DNA of 64,000 bases from Dugong dugon (GCA_030035585.1 CM057464.1:78538919-78602918); one strand, 5' to 3'; shown: positions 21,163 through 33,418, counted from the stretch's first letter. Numbers and translations: made by a program. Notes: generated by a model not told the origin, from the sequence alone.

Positions 21163-21260
21163 GACAATGTTAAAATGACTTTTGAACCAGTCAGCTAGTC
21201 CTTCTCATAGTATCTCCGTAAGGACAAGGTGACTGGTTCAAAAGTCATTTTAACATTGTC
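21163..21260. repeat. 98-bp near-perfect hairpin
   Basis: Arms 21163-21203 and 21220-21260 (41 nt each) pair with 39 of 41 positions; the 16-nt loop is ctcatagtatctccgt. The arms start gacaatgttaaaatgacttt and end aaagtcattttaacattgtc. The right arm abuts the MER58-like fragment at 21261. If transcribed it would form a hairpin of pre-miRNA size, but nothing here shows transcription. Confidence 0.93.
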
Positions 21261-21420
21261 TTTAAATTTAAATTAATTAAAGTTACATAAAATTAAAAAT
21301 TCAGTTCCTCAGCCACACTGGCCACACAGCGAGTGCTTAATAGTCACGTGTGCCTGCTGTGATAGTGTAGATATAAAACGTTTCTATTAGCTCAGCGCTC
21401 TATGGGACAAAGAAGAATTC
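21261..21420 (-). mobile_element. MER58-like hAT fragment
   Basis: tttaaatttaaattaattaa core, then cagttcctcagccacactgg, and an end agctcagcgctctatgggac. Opposite orientation to the copy at 20058. The other half of the element is missing and the hairpin stands in its place. Confidence 0.7.
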
Positions 21421-21545
21421 TAGAATTAAATAAAGCAAAAGGAACTGTCCTTTGTACTTTACCTTGGGAAGAATGTTCCCAATACTATATTAATCTGAAA
21501 GCAGAAAATTAAGCATTTAAATATCTTTGACATATAAAATCTACT

Positions 21546-22023
21546 TGTCGTGGTTTGAATTATGTCCCCCAAAAAATTGTGTATCAGTTTGGCTAGGCCA
21601 TGATTCCTGGTACTGTGTGATTGTCCTGTATGTTGTAAACCTGCCTCTGTGATGTTAATGAGGGAGGATGGGTGGCAGTTGTGTTAGTAAGGCAGGGCCT
21701 GATCTACAAGACTGGATTGTGTCCCGAGGCAACCTCTTGAGATATAAAAGACAGAAGTGAGCAGTGAGACAGGGGGACCTCATACCATCAAGAAAGCAGT
21801 GCCAGGAGCAGAGCGTGTCCTTTGGACTGGGGTCCCTGTGCTGAGAAGCTCCTAGTCTGGGGGAACATTGATGAGAAGGCCGACAGAGAGAAAGCCTTCC
21901 CCTGGAGCTGATGCCTTGAATTTGGACTTTTAGCCTACTTTGACTATGAGGAAATACACTTCTCTTCGTTAAAACCATCCACTTGTGGTATTTCTGTTGG
22001 AGCAGCACTAGATGACTAAGACA
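21546..22023 (+). mobile_element. MaLR-like solo LTR, exact 5-bp TSD
   Basis: tgtcgtggtttgaattatgt to gcagcactagatgactaaga then ca; TG...CA ends. Flanked by CTACT at 21541-21545 and 22024-22028. Has a TATA-like atataaaaga near 21741. Length 478 bp. Same family as 13366, 58879 and 60339. Confidence 0.95.
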
Positions 22024-22028
22024 CTACT

Positions 22029-23654
22029 AAAAAGGAATTAAATTATAATAGCAAGAACTTATGTATATGTAGCACTTTATGCTTTTCAAAATCCTTTTAA
22101 CTACATTATATCCGACTTGGCAGAGCAGTCATCAATACTTAAAGAGACTTGCCTAAATGAACACAGATAATTAGTGTACGTCCTTTATAACAAAGTAGCA
22201 AGACTCATGCTTGCCTCCCTTCCTTGTGAAGCTGATCCTACTAGAGAAAACCATTCCCTCAAGTAGATAAAGCGTATACTAGCTGTAACTGCATGGGACT
22301 CCTGCTGTGGGGTCTCACCATTATTTTCCCAGCTAGGCTACCCTAAGACCAAAGTCTTGGTGGAGTTTGAAGCTCCCTCAGCTGCCATAAAAGACCCCTC
22401 ATAATTCTTGAGACTAGAGTGGGACATCGTCTATACTTATGAGTCTCCTACTTTGCTGTAACCTAGTCTTCATTGTCATTATCAGCAAACAAGCCTACTG
22501 TTGGAAAATAAAACTATCACCATATATGCACATAAATCATGAAGTATTTTTGTTTTTGTTGTTCTTTGAGAAACTTCACAAATGTGGTCCATGTAAAATA
22601 ATTTATACCAAATCATTTACTTTCCATGTCATTATTGGTCACAACAGTATTTCAAAGTATTAGAAAATAAAGTTTCATGAATCTCTGTTGCTCCAAGGTA
22701 ATGCACATATTCTATATTTCAAAATGATGATTTTGGCATGAAGCCACATCTCTGAGTCTTTAGTTCAGATCTGTGATTATATCAATGTGCACCAAGGTCT
22801 TACCCCCAATTGTATCTTTTAGAAACAATGGTCTAAGAAATATTCCCCAAATCCCAACATAGGTAGACCACTAAAAATAAACCTGTTTTTTCATCTGGCA
22901 TCTTAGAAATAAACCGAACCCTGCTCTTGGCCTATGCCAAGGCATTTAGACTGGATCTAACTTAAGTATATTCAAGACAGCTTTTCCATAAGCTGTGAAA
23001 GCTTGAAGAAAGTATTAGTTGCTGCAAGGGTCAGAAAAATCATATGAATTATATTTCCCTTAATTTAAAGTTTTATTTTAGTGGAATATATGTTAAATTC
23101 TTTCTTCTAATTTAATTTTATTAAGTATAACTACTCAATATATAGATATAGGCAAAGCTCCACTTATTTGTGACCAGTTTAGAACTTTTCCTTTTCTTTT
23201 TTTTAAGAACAGATTGTTTTCCTTTTAAATGGTTAAAAATTAGAAAGGCCATACTATTGTAACTTGAAACAGATTGATGATTTTAACAATAGAACAAAAT
23301 AAACTAAATAATTTCAACAAATATTCTAGTTCTTATGTACTTAATAAAGTTTTATTTAAAGCATGTGCTCATTAACAACCATGAAAACTCATTTGTCATG
23401 TTAATTAAACGACAATTAATTAAAATGGTTTTTCTTATATTGACTCATTTAATCTTCACAAACTTGAACTAGTTGATCTAGATGAGCATTTTCTATCATA
23501 TGATCTATCAGATCAAAAATGCTCACACTAGAAAATTCTGAATCCCCATGTATTAGTAATGCACTTAATTGCATAAGGTCCATCCTATAACAAGTTTCAT
23601 ATATAAACACAGATAATATAATAATAACAACAATAATTATTGCTATTTACTGGG
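22029..23654. other. Host sequence, possible MIR trace, no gene
   Basis: 22045-22190 looks MIR-like (gcactttatgcttttcaaaa) but too decayed for a firm call. The 74-aa frame at 22439-22663 has no recognisable domain. A short hairpin with arms gagcatttt/aaaatgctc lies around 23484-23527. The rest is AT-rich. Confidence 0.4.
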
Positions 23655-23880
23655 TTCTTTTTAAGTGATGGATATTGTGCCTTTTACACATATTATCTCA
23701 TTTAATTCTCTTAAAAATCCTATGGAGTAGGTATTAGTATCCTAAGTTATAAGGAAGTCAAGGTTCAAACAACATAGTATTTTCCCCAATGTCAAAGTTA
23801 TAAAGTGACAAAGAAGGATTCAGCCTCAAATATTTTTTCACACTAAAATCCAAGTTCTCTCATTTCACCCCACTGCCTCT
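23655..23880 (+). mobile_element. MIR SINE remnant
   Basis: MIR core features: cttttacacatattatctca, tggagtaggtattagtatcc, ttccccaatgtcaaagttat. Ancient mammal-wide SINE. Confidence 0.75.
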
Positions 23881-24481
23881 AATTTTAGAGCATAAACCAA
23901 TCCCCATTTAGAAAAACAGGATTTCAAATCAAATGAAATAGGAGAAAAGATGCAATGAACAGATTGAAAATAAAATCATCTGTAACTTGTGAATACCTCA
24001 TAATTCACAAAACAGTTTGCATCTGTTATTCTAATGTACCGTCTGTTATAAGAGCATTATTTTCATAATTTATTCACGCTGCTATATTATTTTTCTCAAC
24101 ATAAAACCAATATATATTTCTTTTACTTAGTGAAGGTTTTTTAATAAACCTTATAGAAAGTTTCCTACTAAGTGACACTGACTGGTAATACACAATCAGA
24201 AAATCTCACTGTTGCCAAGATAATTAGAATGTTTGCCCCATTTAAGAGCAGTACCTCATTTTAGTTAGAAAAAAACACGTTTAAGAAAACTCTGAAAAAG
24301 AAACACAATACCTGACAGGTAGCAAGTGCTCCTTGAATTGAAGCAGATGTTGAATGCATGAATGATTGACACTAACGTTTGACTTTTCAAGGTAAGCCAG
24401 AGGGGAGAATTCGCAGCATTCATCAGATCAGTCAGGGATTAGTTTCTCTGAACACAGAATCAAAGACTCTGACATAGAATT
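23881..24481. other. Host sequence with L2/MIR-type 3' end trace
   Basis: 24305-24368 (cacaatacctgacaggtagc, gttgaatgcatgaatgattg) resembles the 3' end of an L2 element. Nothing else is recognised. Confidence 0.35.
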
Positions 24482-24692
24482 GTTTGTTGTTGTTGTTGTA
24501 TGCTGTTGAGTCCATTTCAACTCATCGCGAACCAACGTGACAGAGTAGAACTGTCGCATAAGGTTTCCTAGGCTAAAATCTTTACGAGAGCAGATTGCCA
24601 CGTTTTTTCTCCTGTGGAGCGGCTGGTGAACTCAAACTACTGACCTTTCAATTAGCAACCAAGCACATAAGCATTGCACCACCAGGGCTTCG
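24482..24692 (-). mobile_element. AfroSINE, long form, (CAA)n tail
   Basis: Plus strand begins gtttgttgttgttgttgtat and ends gcattgcaccaccagggctt. Several CpG-type changes; older than the copy at 17712. Confidence 0.92.
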
Positions 24693-25059
24693 CTGGATTT
24701 GCTTAAGGAAGTTTACTGGGGATCACTCAGAAGCAACATATGTGAGGGAGTAAAGAAAGCAGGGTTGGGTAGAGAAAAACACTGAACAACAATGCAGTTG
24801 CAGCAGAGATCTCAGTCAACACCACAGAGAACTCCAGACGGCCCTTCAGAGTCGTCCTTATGGAGACAAAGGGCCAGGTCTTTGGATAGCTCTTCAAGCA
24901 GTCATTGAGTTCAGCTGTGTTCTGACAGCAACCAAAAGCCCTGGTAACTGGAGAATGGGTGCCTTGGTCATGAGATGGCCCAACTCAGGATCCATTATAC
25001 AGAGCCACTTTTCTTATGAGTAGAGCAGTAGTATTCTTTTCACCACTTTCCACAAAATA
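24693..25059. other. Host sequence, nothing recognised
   Basis: About 370 bp of mixed-composition DNA up to the L1 insertion site. Confidence 0.4.
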
Positions 25060-25071
25060 AGTTACCTTTTT
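25060..25071 (+). repeat. Target-site duplication of L1, left copy
   Basis: AGTTACCTTTTT, repeated at 30400-30411. At the right-hand copy the T-run is followed by A, as expected for cleavage at TTTT/AA by L1 endonuclease with a minus-strand insertion. Confidence 0.7.
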
Positions 25072-25075
25072 TTTT

Positions 25076-25476
25076 GTCCAGTTTTTCAATTTTTTTTATT
25101 AGCAATCTGTGGCATCAATGGCCATTGTACTATCATACAACCAGAGACATATCAGTGAAACAAAACTTAAAACTGGTGATTTTTCTTGCTTTTTCTATGT
25201 GGTTTTCAATGTCCTTGTATTTAAAATTAACTGATTCGTTTACTTAACAAAAAATTGACAGCCCTACTAATATTGAAGATACTGATGACATGAAATTATA
25301 AGAAAAAAACAGTCTTTGTCTTCAAGGAGTAACTCATAGTCTAAAAATCCCTTCTAATATAGAGTTCTTGAACTATTTAATGAGATGAACTTTATCTCAA
25401 TAAGGCCCAAAAGGGACCCTTTATATACATTTCTCAAAATCTCAACAATCCTAATATCATTATAGTATAGATTTTC
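25076..25476 (-). other. Probable L1 3'-transduced segment
   Basis: Lies between the L1's own A-tail and the outer A-tail next to the TSD. On the minus strand an AATAAA (complement of 25095-25100) sits about 19 nt before the outer poly(A), the usual spacing for polyadenylation. The other L1 of the window has no related 3' flank. No ORF or repeat recognised inside. Confidence 0.62.
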
Positions 25477-26630
25477 TTTTTTTTTTTCCAACTTCAGGTG
25501 AAGGCTTACAGAACAAATAGTTTCTCATGAAACAGTAGTACACATATTGTTTTATGACATTGGTTAACAACCCCACAACATGTCAACCCTCTAACTTCTC
25601 AACTTTTTTTTTTGGTGAAAATACACATAGCCAAAGATACACCATTTCAAAAATTTCTACATGCACAGTTCAGTGACATTGACTGTGCTCTTTCCATTGT
25701 GCTGTTATTCTCACTTAAGATGAAGGCTTACAGAACAAAATAGTTTCTCATTTAACAGTTACTACAAATGTTGCCCTATGACAAAAGTTAACAATCTCAC
25801 AACACATCAACAATATCCTTACTCAACCTTGGATTCCCTATCACCAACTTCCTTGTCCCCTTCTGCCTTCTGGCCCTTGTCACTGGGATACTGTACCTCA
25901 TTAGTCTCATTTGGTTTTAAGGGGCTGTCCACTCCAAGGCTGAACGATGAACCTTGGAGGTAACTTCACCACTGAGCTAAAAGGGTGTCTGAGGGCCATA
26001 CTCTCGGGGTTTCTCCAGTCTCCTTTGGGCCAGTAAATCTGGTCTTTTTTGTGTGTGTGTGAGTTAGAATTATGTTCTACATAATTCTGCAGCTCTGTCC
26101 AGAAGCCTCAGTTGTGATCTTGGTCAGAGCAGTCAGTGGTGGTAACCAGACACCATCTAGCTGTACTGGACTCAGTCCACTGGAGGCCCTAGTAGCTGTG
26201 GACAATTAGTCCTTCGGACTAATCTTTTCCTTGTATCCTGTTCTCTTCATTCTCCCTTGCTCCCGAAGGGATGAGACCAGTGAAGTATCTTGGCTTTTAA
26301 AACCCCAGACACTACTCACCAAGGTAGAAAGTAAAGCATTGTCTTTATAAGCTGTGTCATGCCAATTCAGCTAGATGTTCCCGGAGACCATGGTCCCCAC
26401 AGCCCTCCGCCCAGCAACTCAGTCCCTCAGGGAGTTTGGATGTGTCTATGGGGCTTCCATGACCTTTCCTTGTACAAGTTGGGCTAGTTTCCCCTGTATA
26501 GTGTACTGTCTCACCCTTCACACAAGATACTACTTATCTATTGCCTATTTAGTATTTCCCACTCACCCATCCCATCCCTCGTAACAAACAAAGATTGTTA
26601 TATTTTGGGTGTGAACTTTTTCATGGGTTT

Positions 26631-29600
26631 TTACAGTAGAGGTCTCATATAATATTTGTCCTTTTGTGATTGACTTATTTTACTCAGCATAATTTCCTCC
26701 AGTTTCATTTCAGAGATTCATTGTTGTTCTTTCTCATTGCGTAGTACTCCATTGTGTGTATGTACCATAGTTTGTTTATCCATTAATTTGTTGATGGGCA
26801 TCTAGGTTGTTTGCATTGTTTTGCTGTTGTGAACAATACTGCCATGAACATAGGTGGGCATATGTCTTTCGAGTGACGACTCTTATTTCTCTAGGATATA
26901 TTCCTAGGAGTGGGATTGCTGGATCGAATGGTATGTCTATTTCTAGCTTTCTGAGGAAGCGCCATATCATTTTCCAAAATGGTTGTATCATTTTGCATTC
27001 CCACCAGCAGTGCATAAGAGTACAGATCTCCCCACAGCCCCTCCAACATTTGTTATTTCCAGTGTTTTTGATTTGTGCCAGTAATGCCGGGGTGAGATGG
27101 TATCTCATTGTGGTTTTAATTTGCATTTCTCTAATGGCTAGTGATCACGAGCTTTTCCTCATGTGTCTGTTGGCCATTTGAATGTCTTCTTTGGTGAAGT
27201 GTCTGTTCATTTCCTTTGTCCATTTTTTAATAGGATTATTTGTCTTTTTGTTGTAGAGGTGTTGGATTTTCTTGTAGATTATGGAGAATAGACCATTGTC
27301 TGACTTGTACTGTCCAAAAATTTTTTCCCAATCTGTAGGTTCTCTTTTTACTCTTTTGGTGAAGTCTTTTGAAGAGCATAGGTGTTTGATTTTTAGAAGA
27401 TCCCAGTTATCTAGCTTATCTATTGGGGTTTGTGCGTTGATGGTTATGGTTTGTATCCTGTTAATGCCATGTATTAAGGCCTGAAGTGTTGATCCTATTT
27501 TTTATTCCATGAACTTTATAGTTTTAGGCTTTATATTCAGGTCTTTGATCCATTTTGAAGTAGTTTTTGTATACGGTGTGAGGTATGGGTCCTGTTTCAT
27601 TTTTTTGCAGATGGATATCCAGTTTTGCCAGCACCATCTGTTAAAAAGACTGTCTTTTCCCCATTTGAGGGACTTTGGGCTTTTGTCGAAGATCAGGTGA
27701 CCATAGGTGGATGGATTTATATCTGGGTTCTCAATTCTCTTCCATTGCTCAATGTATCTGTCGTCATACCAGTACCAGGCTGTTTTGACTACTGTAGCTG
27801 TATAGTAGGTTCTGAAGTCAGGTAGTGTGACTCCTCCAACTTTCTTCTTCTTCTTCAGTAGTGATTTACTTATTCGGGGCTTCTTCCCTTTCCATATAAA
27901 GTTAATGATTAGTTTTTCCATCTCTTTGAAGAATGTTGTTGGTATATGGCTAGGGATTGCATTGTATTTGTATATTGCTTTGGGTAGAATTGTCATTTTC
28001 ACAATGTTGAGTCTGCCTATCCATGAGCATGCTATGTTTTTCCATTTATGTAGATCCCTTTGGGTTTCATGCAGTAGTGTTTTGTAGTTTTCTCTGTATA
28101 GGTCTTTTACATCCCTGGTCAGATTTATTCCTAAGGATTTTATCTTTTCAGGGGCTATTATAAATGGTATTGTTTTTCTGATTTCCTTTTCATCGTTCTC
28201 CTTATTGGTGTATAGGGATCCAACTGATTTTTGAATGTTTATCTTGTATCCTGCCACTCTGCTGAATCTTTCTATTAGTTCCAGTAGATTTCTCGTGGAG
28301 TCTTTAAGGTTTTCTATGTATAGTATCATATCATCTGCAAACAGGGACAGTTTAACTTCTTCATTACCAATTTGGATGCCCTTTATTTCTTTTTCTTACC
28401 TTATTGCTCTAGCTAGAACTTCCAGCACAATGTTAAATAGGAGTGGTGATAAAGGGCATCTTTGTCTTGTTCCTGTTTTCAAGGGGAATGTTTTCAGCCT
28501 CTCCCCATTAAGAATGATGTTGGCTGTTGGTTTTGCATAGATGCCCTTTATTATGTTGAGAAATTTCCCTTCTATACCTATTTGATTGAGAGTTTCTATC
28601 AGGAATGGGTGTTGGACTTTGTCAAATGCTTTTTCTGGGTCAATTCAGATGATCATGTGATTCTTTTCTTTCCTTTTATTTATGTGGTGGATTACGTTGA
28701 TAGATTTTCTAATGTTGAACCTTCCTTGCATACCTGGTATGAATCCTACTTGGTCGTGGTGTATTATTTTTTTGATATGATGCTGAATTCTATTGGCTAG
28801 AATTTTGTTCAGAAGTTTTGCATCTATATTCATGAGAGATACTGGTCTGTAATTCTGTTTTTTTGTGACGTCTTTGCCTGGTTTTGGTATAACGGTTATG
28901 CTGGCTTCATAGAATGAATTTGGAAGTGTTGCTTCCTCTTCTATGCTCTGAAATAGCTTGAGTAGTACTGGTGCAAGCTCTTCTGTGAATCTTTTGTAGA
29001 ATTCTCCAGTGAAGCCATCTGGGCCAGGGCTTTTTTTGGTTGGGAGTTTTTTTTATTACCTTTTCAATCTCTTCTCTTGTTATGGGTCTGTTGAGATTTT
29101 CAACATCACTTTGTTGTAGTTTGGGTAGGCTGTGTGTTTCTAGAAATTTATCCATTTCCTCTAGGTTTTCAAATTTGTTGGAGTATAGTTTTTCATAATA
29201 TTCTGTTATAATCCTTTTTATTTCAGTTGGGTCTGTTGTAATGTCACCCATTTCATTTCTTATTTGGGTTATTTGTGTCCTCTCCTGTTTATCTTTTGTC
29301 AGTCTGGCCAGTGGTTTGTCAATTTTGTTGATTCTTTCAAAGAACCAACTTTTGGTTTTGTTGATTCTTTCTATTGTTTTTCTGTTCTCTATTTCATTGA
29401 TTTTTGCTCTGATCTTTACTATTTCCTTTCTTCTGGTGGTTGTGGGATTTTTTTTTTTTGCTGTTCTCTTTCTATTTGTTTGAGTTCTGTAGTTAATGTT
29501 TCAATTTTGTCCCTTTCTTCTTTTCTGATATGTGCATCTATTGCTATAAATTGTCCTCTGAGGACTGCCTCTGCTGTGTCCCAAAGGTTTTTGTGATGAG

Positions 29601-30399
29601 TTTTCATTCTCATTTGATTCTAGGAATTTTTTATTCCCTCTCTGATTTCTTCTATTACCCAGTGATGGGTAAGCAGGGTATTTTTCAGTTTCCATGTAAT
29701 TTATTTTTTTCCTTGCTCTTTCTATTGTTAATTTCTACCTCGAAGGCATTGTGGTCAGCGAAGATACTTTGAATTATCTCAGCGTTTTGTATCTTGTTGA
29801 GGATTGCTCTGTGGCTTAAGAGGTGTTCTATTCTGGAGAACGCTCCATGTGCATTGGAAAAGAATGTGTACTTTGCAGCAGTTGGATGGAGTGTTGTGTA
29901 TATGTTTATGAGGTCAAGTTGGCTGATTGTGCCCTTTAGGGCTTCTGTATCTTTGCTGAGTTTCTTCTTAGTTGTTCTGTCCTTTACTGACAGTGGTGTG
30001 TTGAAGTCTCCTACTATCATTGTGGAACTGTCAATTTCTCTTTTCAGTGTTGTTAGAGTTTGTTTTACGTATGTTGGAGCTCTGTCATTGGATGCGTAGA
30101 TGTTTATTATGGTTATGTTTTCATGATGGATTGTCCCCTTAATCATTATATAGTGTCCTTCTTTGTCTTTTATGGTAGATTTTGTTTTAAAGTCTATTTT
30201 ATCTGAGATTAGAGTTGCCACTCTTGCTCTTTTTTGGTAGTTGTTAGTTTGATATGTTTTTTTCCAACCTTTGACTTTTAATAAATTCACATCTTTGTTT
30301 CTAAGGTGTATCTCTTGTAGACAGCATGTTGATGGATCTTGTTTTCTTATCCATTCTGTCACTCTCTGTCTCTTTATGGGTGCATTGAGTCCATTTAAT
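26631..30399 (-). pseudogene. L1 ORF2 remnant (endonuclease, RT, C-terminal domain)
   Basis: Broken ORF2, missing only roughly the first 20 codons. The endonuclease part (29685-30362, 225 aa open) shows CCLQEIHL, INIYASNDR, IVGDFNTPL, SRIEHLLSHR and FADHNAFEVEI, that is the E, D/N and DH positions of APE-type endonucleases. The RT part has [10 protein letters not shown], then a TGA stop (28645-28647) before AFDKVQ, QRCPLSP (Arg for Gly, codon 28459-28461), a TAA (28396-28398), and FADD near 28338. The next 275 codons (27502-28329) are open and end at a private TAA. The C-terminal CWRGCGE...HCWWEC segment is near 27000-27060. Confidence 0.93.
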
Positions 30400-30411
30400 A
30401 GTTACCTTTTT

Positions 30412-30639
30412 AAAAAAAATCAAATACGCACTTTGCTGTGTACATAATTATTGTTTCATTTAATGCTCAGCACAACTCCAAGTGAACTTGTATTTTCCAC
30501 TCAGACATATAACGAGCTTGGAAGTCATTACTCCATCCTCACAACGATAAAAAAGCTTAACAAACTGAAAATTAACAACTCTTATTAAATTCAACATCAG
30601 AGAATTGAGTTCACAGGACAAACCAATAGCCCCAAAACT
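30412..30639. other. Host flank, MIR-like trace
   Basis: 30445-30480 (tgtttcatttaatgctcagc) could be a MIR relic; the call is weak. Confidence 0.3.
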
Positions 30640-31500
30640 GGAGACAGGTGAATGCAAACAACCACAGCTTACCAGGAACAGAAGCTGCTGAAATCAGGAA
30701 CTGGTAGGAAAACTTAAATTGTAATTGACAAACTGCTGGATGCAGGAGTGAGTGTGGATAGGTTCAGAGTTAAAATCTCCAGGCAGTCTAGTCTTAGGGG
30801 CACCCCCACACTTTTATAAGTTCTACCTCCAGGAGCCCCACCAGATTCTCAACATGAAGAAGAGAGGAAAATAGCCTTGTACTTCCAGCAGGGAGAATAG
30901 ATGGCAACCATTTTTAAATACACCTACAGTGTTCTGCTCTCCATTCCCTCAAGGAAAGCCACTTTTCCAGAGCCTAACCTACTTGGGCAAAGGGAACTAC
31001 TCAACTCCAACCACCTCTACCCTTCCTGTCTCACCTAAGGGAGAAAAAAAAAAAGGCTGAGAAGGCTTTGTGAAGGTTACAGCCAACTAAAAGACTGAGA
31101 CCTAATCATAGAGTTAGAGAATGCTTCCTCTCACCATACACCTTACTAAACTATCTAGAAATAGGCATATCAGATTGAAACTGTAGAAAACCAAAGAGAA
31201 AATTTTGAAAGAAATTTACATCAGACTTTTTTCACAAACCATGCAAGCAAGAAAAGAGTGGAGTTAAATATTTAAAGTGTTGGAAGAAAAGAACCACTAA
31301 CCTAGAATTCTGTATCCAGAGAAATTATGCTTCAAAAGTAAAGGAGAAATAAACTTTCTCAGACAAACAAAACCTGACTATGTTGCCAGTAGACTAGCCT
31401 TGAAAGAAATGTTAAAAGAAGTTCTTCAGAGATAAATGATATAGGTCAGTAACTTGGATCTACATAAAGAAAGGATGAGATTTAGAGAAGGAATAAATGA
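30640..31500 (+). mobile_element. Ancient L1 (L1M-type) remnant
   Basis: The 31270-31500 part is distinctive of old L1 sequence: ctagaattctgtatccagag, gagaaataaactttctcaga, gttaaaagaagttcttcaga, ctacataaagaaaggatgag. The upstream part is probably the same element but less certain. No intact frame. Confidence 0.65.
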
Positions 31501-32014
31501 AGCCAGTGCTTAGGTTGATTCTTGTTTTAGGGAAGCTGAGGAAGCATTGGACTAAATGACTGGTGAACTCCCTTTCAGCATTCTGTAATCAGTGCTCCAA
31601 ATCCTTTTAAGGAAAAATCAGAGGAAATATGGTTCCAAATCTTGACAAAAAATTAGGTCAAAAAATGCCATGCAGCTTCCACCTGTGCTGCTAGAACTCT
31701 GACCAATCATGTAAGAAGTCCAAAAACCCTAAAGCCACCATACTGGAGAGGCAAAGAGTAGATACTCTGCCAACAGTCCAACTAAACCCAGCCTTTAAGT
31801 CATTCCAGCCATGGTTCTAGGCATGTGAGTGAAGAGGCCATCTTGGAAGTGAACCCTCCAGCCCCAACTATTTGAAACACCTCATTTATTTTAGTCATCC
31901 CAACTGCAACCCTTACATAGCAAAGCAGAGACAAGCCTTCTCTGATGTACCCTATTCAAATTTCTGACCTATGGAATCAATGACCATAATAAAATAGTTG
32001 TTACCCAAAATAAT
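31501..32014. other. Host or decayed repeat, nothing firm
   Basis: About 500 bp between two old L1 pieces; no gene. Confidence 0.35.
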
Positions 32015-32180
32015 AGTATTTTTTTAAGTGAAGGAGAATTGAAGACTTGGTCAGACAAACAAAAACTAAGGGAATTAGTTGCCAGTAGACGTACCTTACA
32101 AAAAAAATGTTAAAAGAAGTTCTTTAGAGCAAACTCAGATCTATATAAAGAAAGAGTATTAGAGAAGGAGTAAATTAAGG
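32015..32180 (+). mobile_element. Ancient L1 remnant, second copy of the 31.3-kb segment
   Basis: gaagacttggtcagacaaac, agttgccagtagacgtacct and gttaaaagaagttctttaga repeat the 31340-31500 sequence in diverged form. Confidence 0.7.
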
Positions 32181-32451
32181 AACACCATCAGCTCTGCAGA
32201 TCCCTCAGAGCACCCTTCCCTGGTTGCCTCTCTTGCTGTATATTATACCAATTACATTAACCTTGCTTTTGACAGTTAAGTGCACGCAGATAGCCTGGCC
32301 TGTTCTGGAAATTTGTCCTTCCCATTGAAACTAGTGTACCCAACTTTTTGGCAGCATCTCCTAGTATAAACCCTAGCCAATAGAGAAAAGCCACCATTGA
32401 CTTATCAAGAAGACAGAACATTCTTCAGTGCTATATTGCATGGGTGCTTTT

Positions 32452-32585
32452 ACTTTTTTTCCATAAAGTATCAGATTGTAAGCAATTTAGGCTTTGTGGG
32501 CCACATATATGGTCTTTGTAACATATTCCACTTTGTCTATTTTTAGAACAATTTAAAAATGTAAAATAAAAAAAATTAGTTCACA
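32452..32585. mobile_element. Old hAT-like DNA transposon fragment
   Basis: ataaagtatcagattgtaag, ttaggctttgtgggccacat and atggtctttgtaac resemble a common mammalian non-autonomous hAT element; exact family not assigned. Confidence 0.5.
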
Positions 32586-32639
32586 AGTCATATAAAACCC
32601 CTCTAGATTCAGCCCAAAGACACATTTGTAAACATGGCA

Positions 32640-33418
32640 TGGGGGCAGCGTCTGACTTCCTCTAACTTCATAAGGGGGAAGGAGAATCAAGATCAACAAC
32701 CTAAGGCTGATTCCTGTGAGGCGGAGGTCAGATATACCCCTTCTTTCTGCCGTCTTTGCTAGTTCTGACACCAACCAGCCCTCCCACAGCACTTTCTATT
32801 TCTCTGCCGGGTTTGATAATTTGTTGTAGTGGTTATATAGAACTCACACACAATACTCATGATTATGGGGTTTATTAGGGAAGTAACAGGTTACAGTTCA
32901 AGTTTAGGAACACTCAGGATATAAGTCTTCTATCAGGACAGCCCCTTTATAGCTGTGCCCACAGGCATGCCTCTCTCTGGACTCTCGGTCTCTGTCCTGC
33001 TTAGGCAAGTGTTACAAAGCTCTTTTAGCTCTCCCTATAAGTACCCCCAAGGCAACCCACTAGGTGAGTAAGCCTCGGTGTGAAGGCACTCAATTGTAAC
33101 TCCATGGGTTAGCAAACCTAGCTCCACCAAGTGCCTAGAGGCACCCCACTCCTCTAGCAAGCCTCCTGCCCAAAGGTACTCAGGGATCCCAGATCCAAAG
33201 GACACGCTCTGCTCTTGGTTGTTCTTTCTTGGTTGTGGTGAGGTCCTCTCTCTGCTCTGGAATTGGCTCTCTTTTAAGCCTAGCAGGGTGGCAAAACTGA
33301 CTAATTCCCTTGGTAGGCCACAATTTCCTTATTTGCACAATCCCACGCAATCACTTGGCTGAGAGTTACAAGACCACGACGAGAAAGGCCACACAAAAGC
33401 GATCCATCGCACTGCACA
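32640..33418 (-). mobile_element. Probable LTR (endogenous retrovirus), reverse strand
   Basis: The plus strand has gattatggggtttattaggg near 32862, which on the minus strand gives an AATAAA signal. The minus strand also carries ccaagaaagaacaaccaaga then gcagagcgtgtcctttggat, a block shared with the MaLR-like LTRs here. This suggests a related LTR, although the rest is different. Boundaries are estimates; no TSD found. Confidence 0.5.

Larger units (their letters stand above)
25072..30399 (-). mobile_element. LINE-1 (young), 5'-truncated, with probable 3' transduction
   Basis: Reverse-strand L1. ORF2 starts near its N-terminus at about 30399, the 3' UTR ends in a poly(T) on the plus strand at 25477-25487, and about 400 bp of other sequence follows to a second poly(T) at 25067-25075. 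The 12-bp TSD encloses the extra segment, which suggests that it travelled with the L1. A G-quadruplex motif in the 3' UTR lies at 26558-26578 on the minus strand. Nearly identical to the L1 at 1-4160. Confidence 0.93.
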
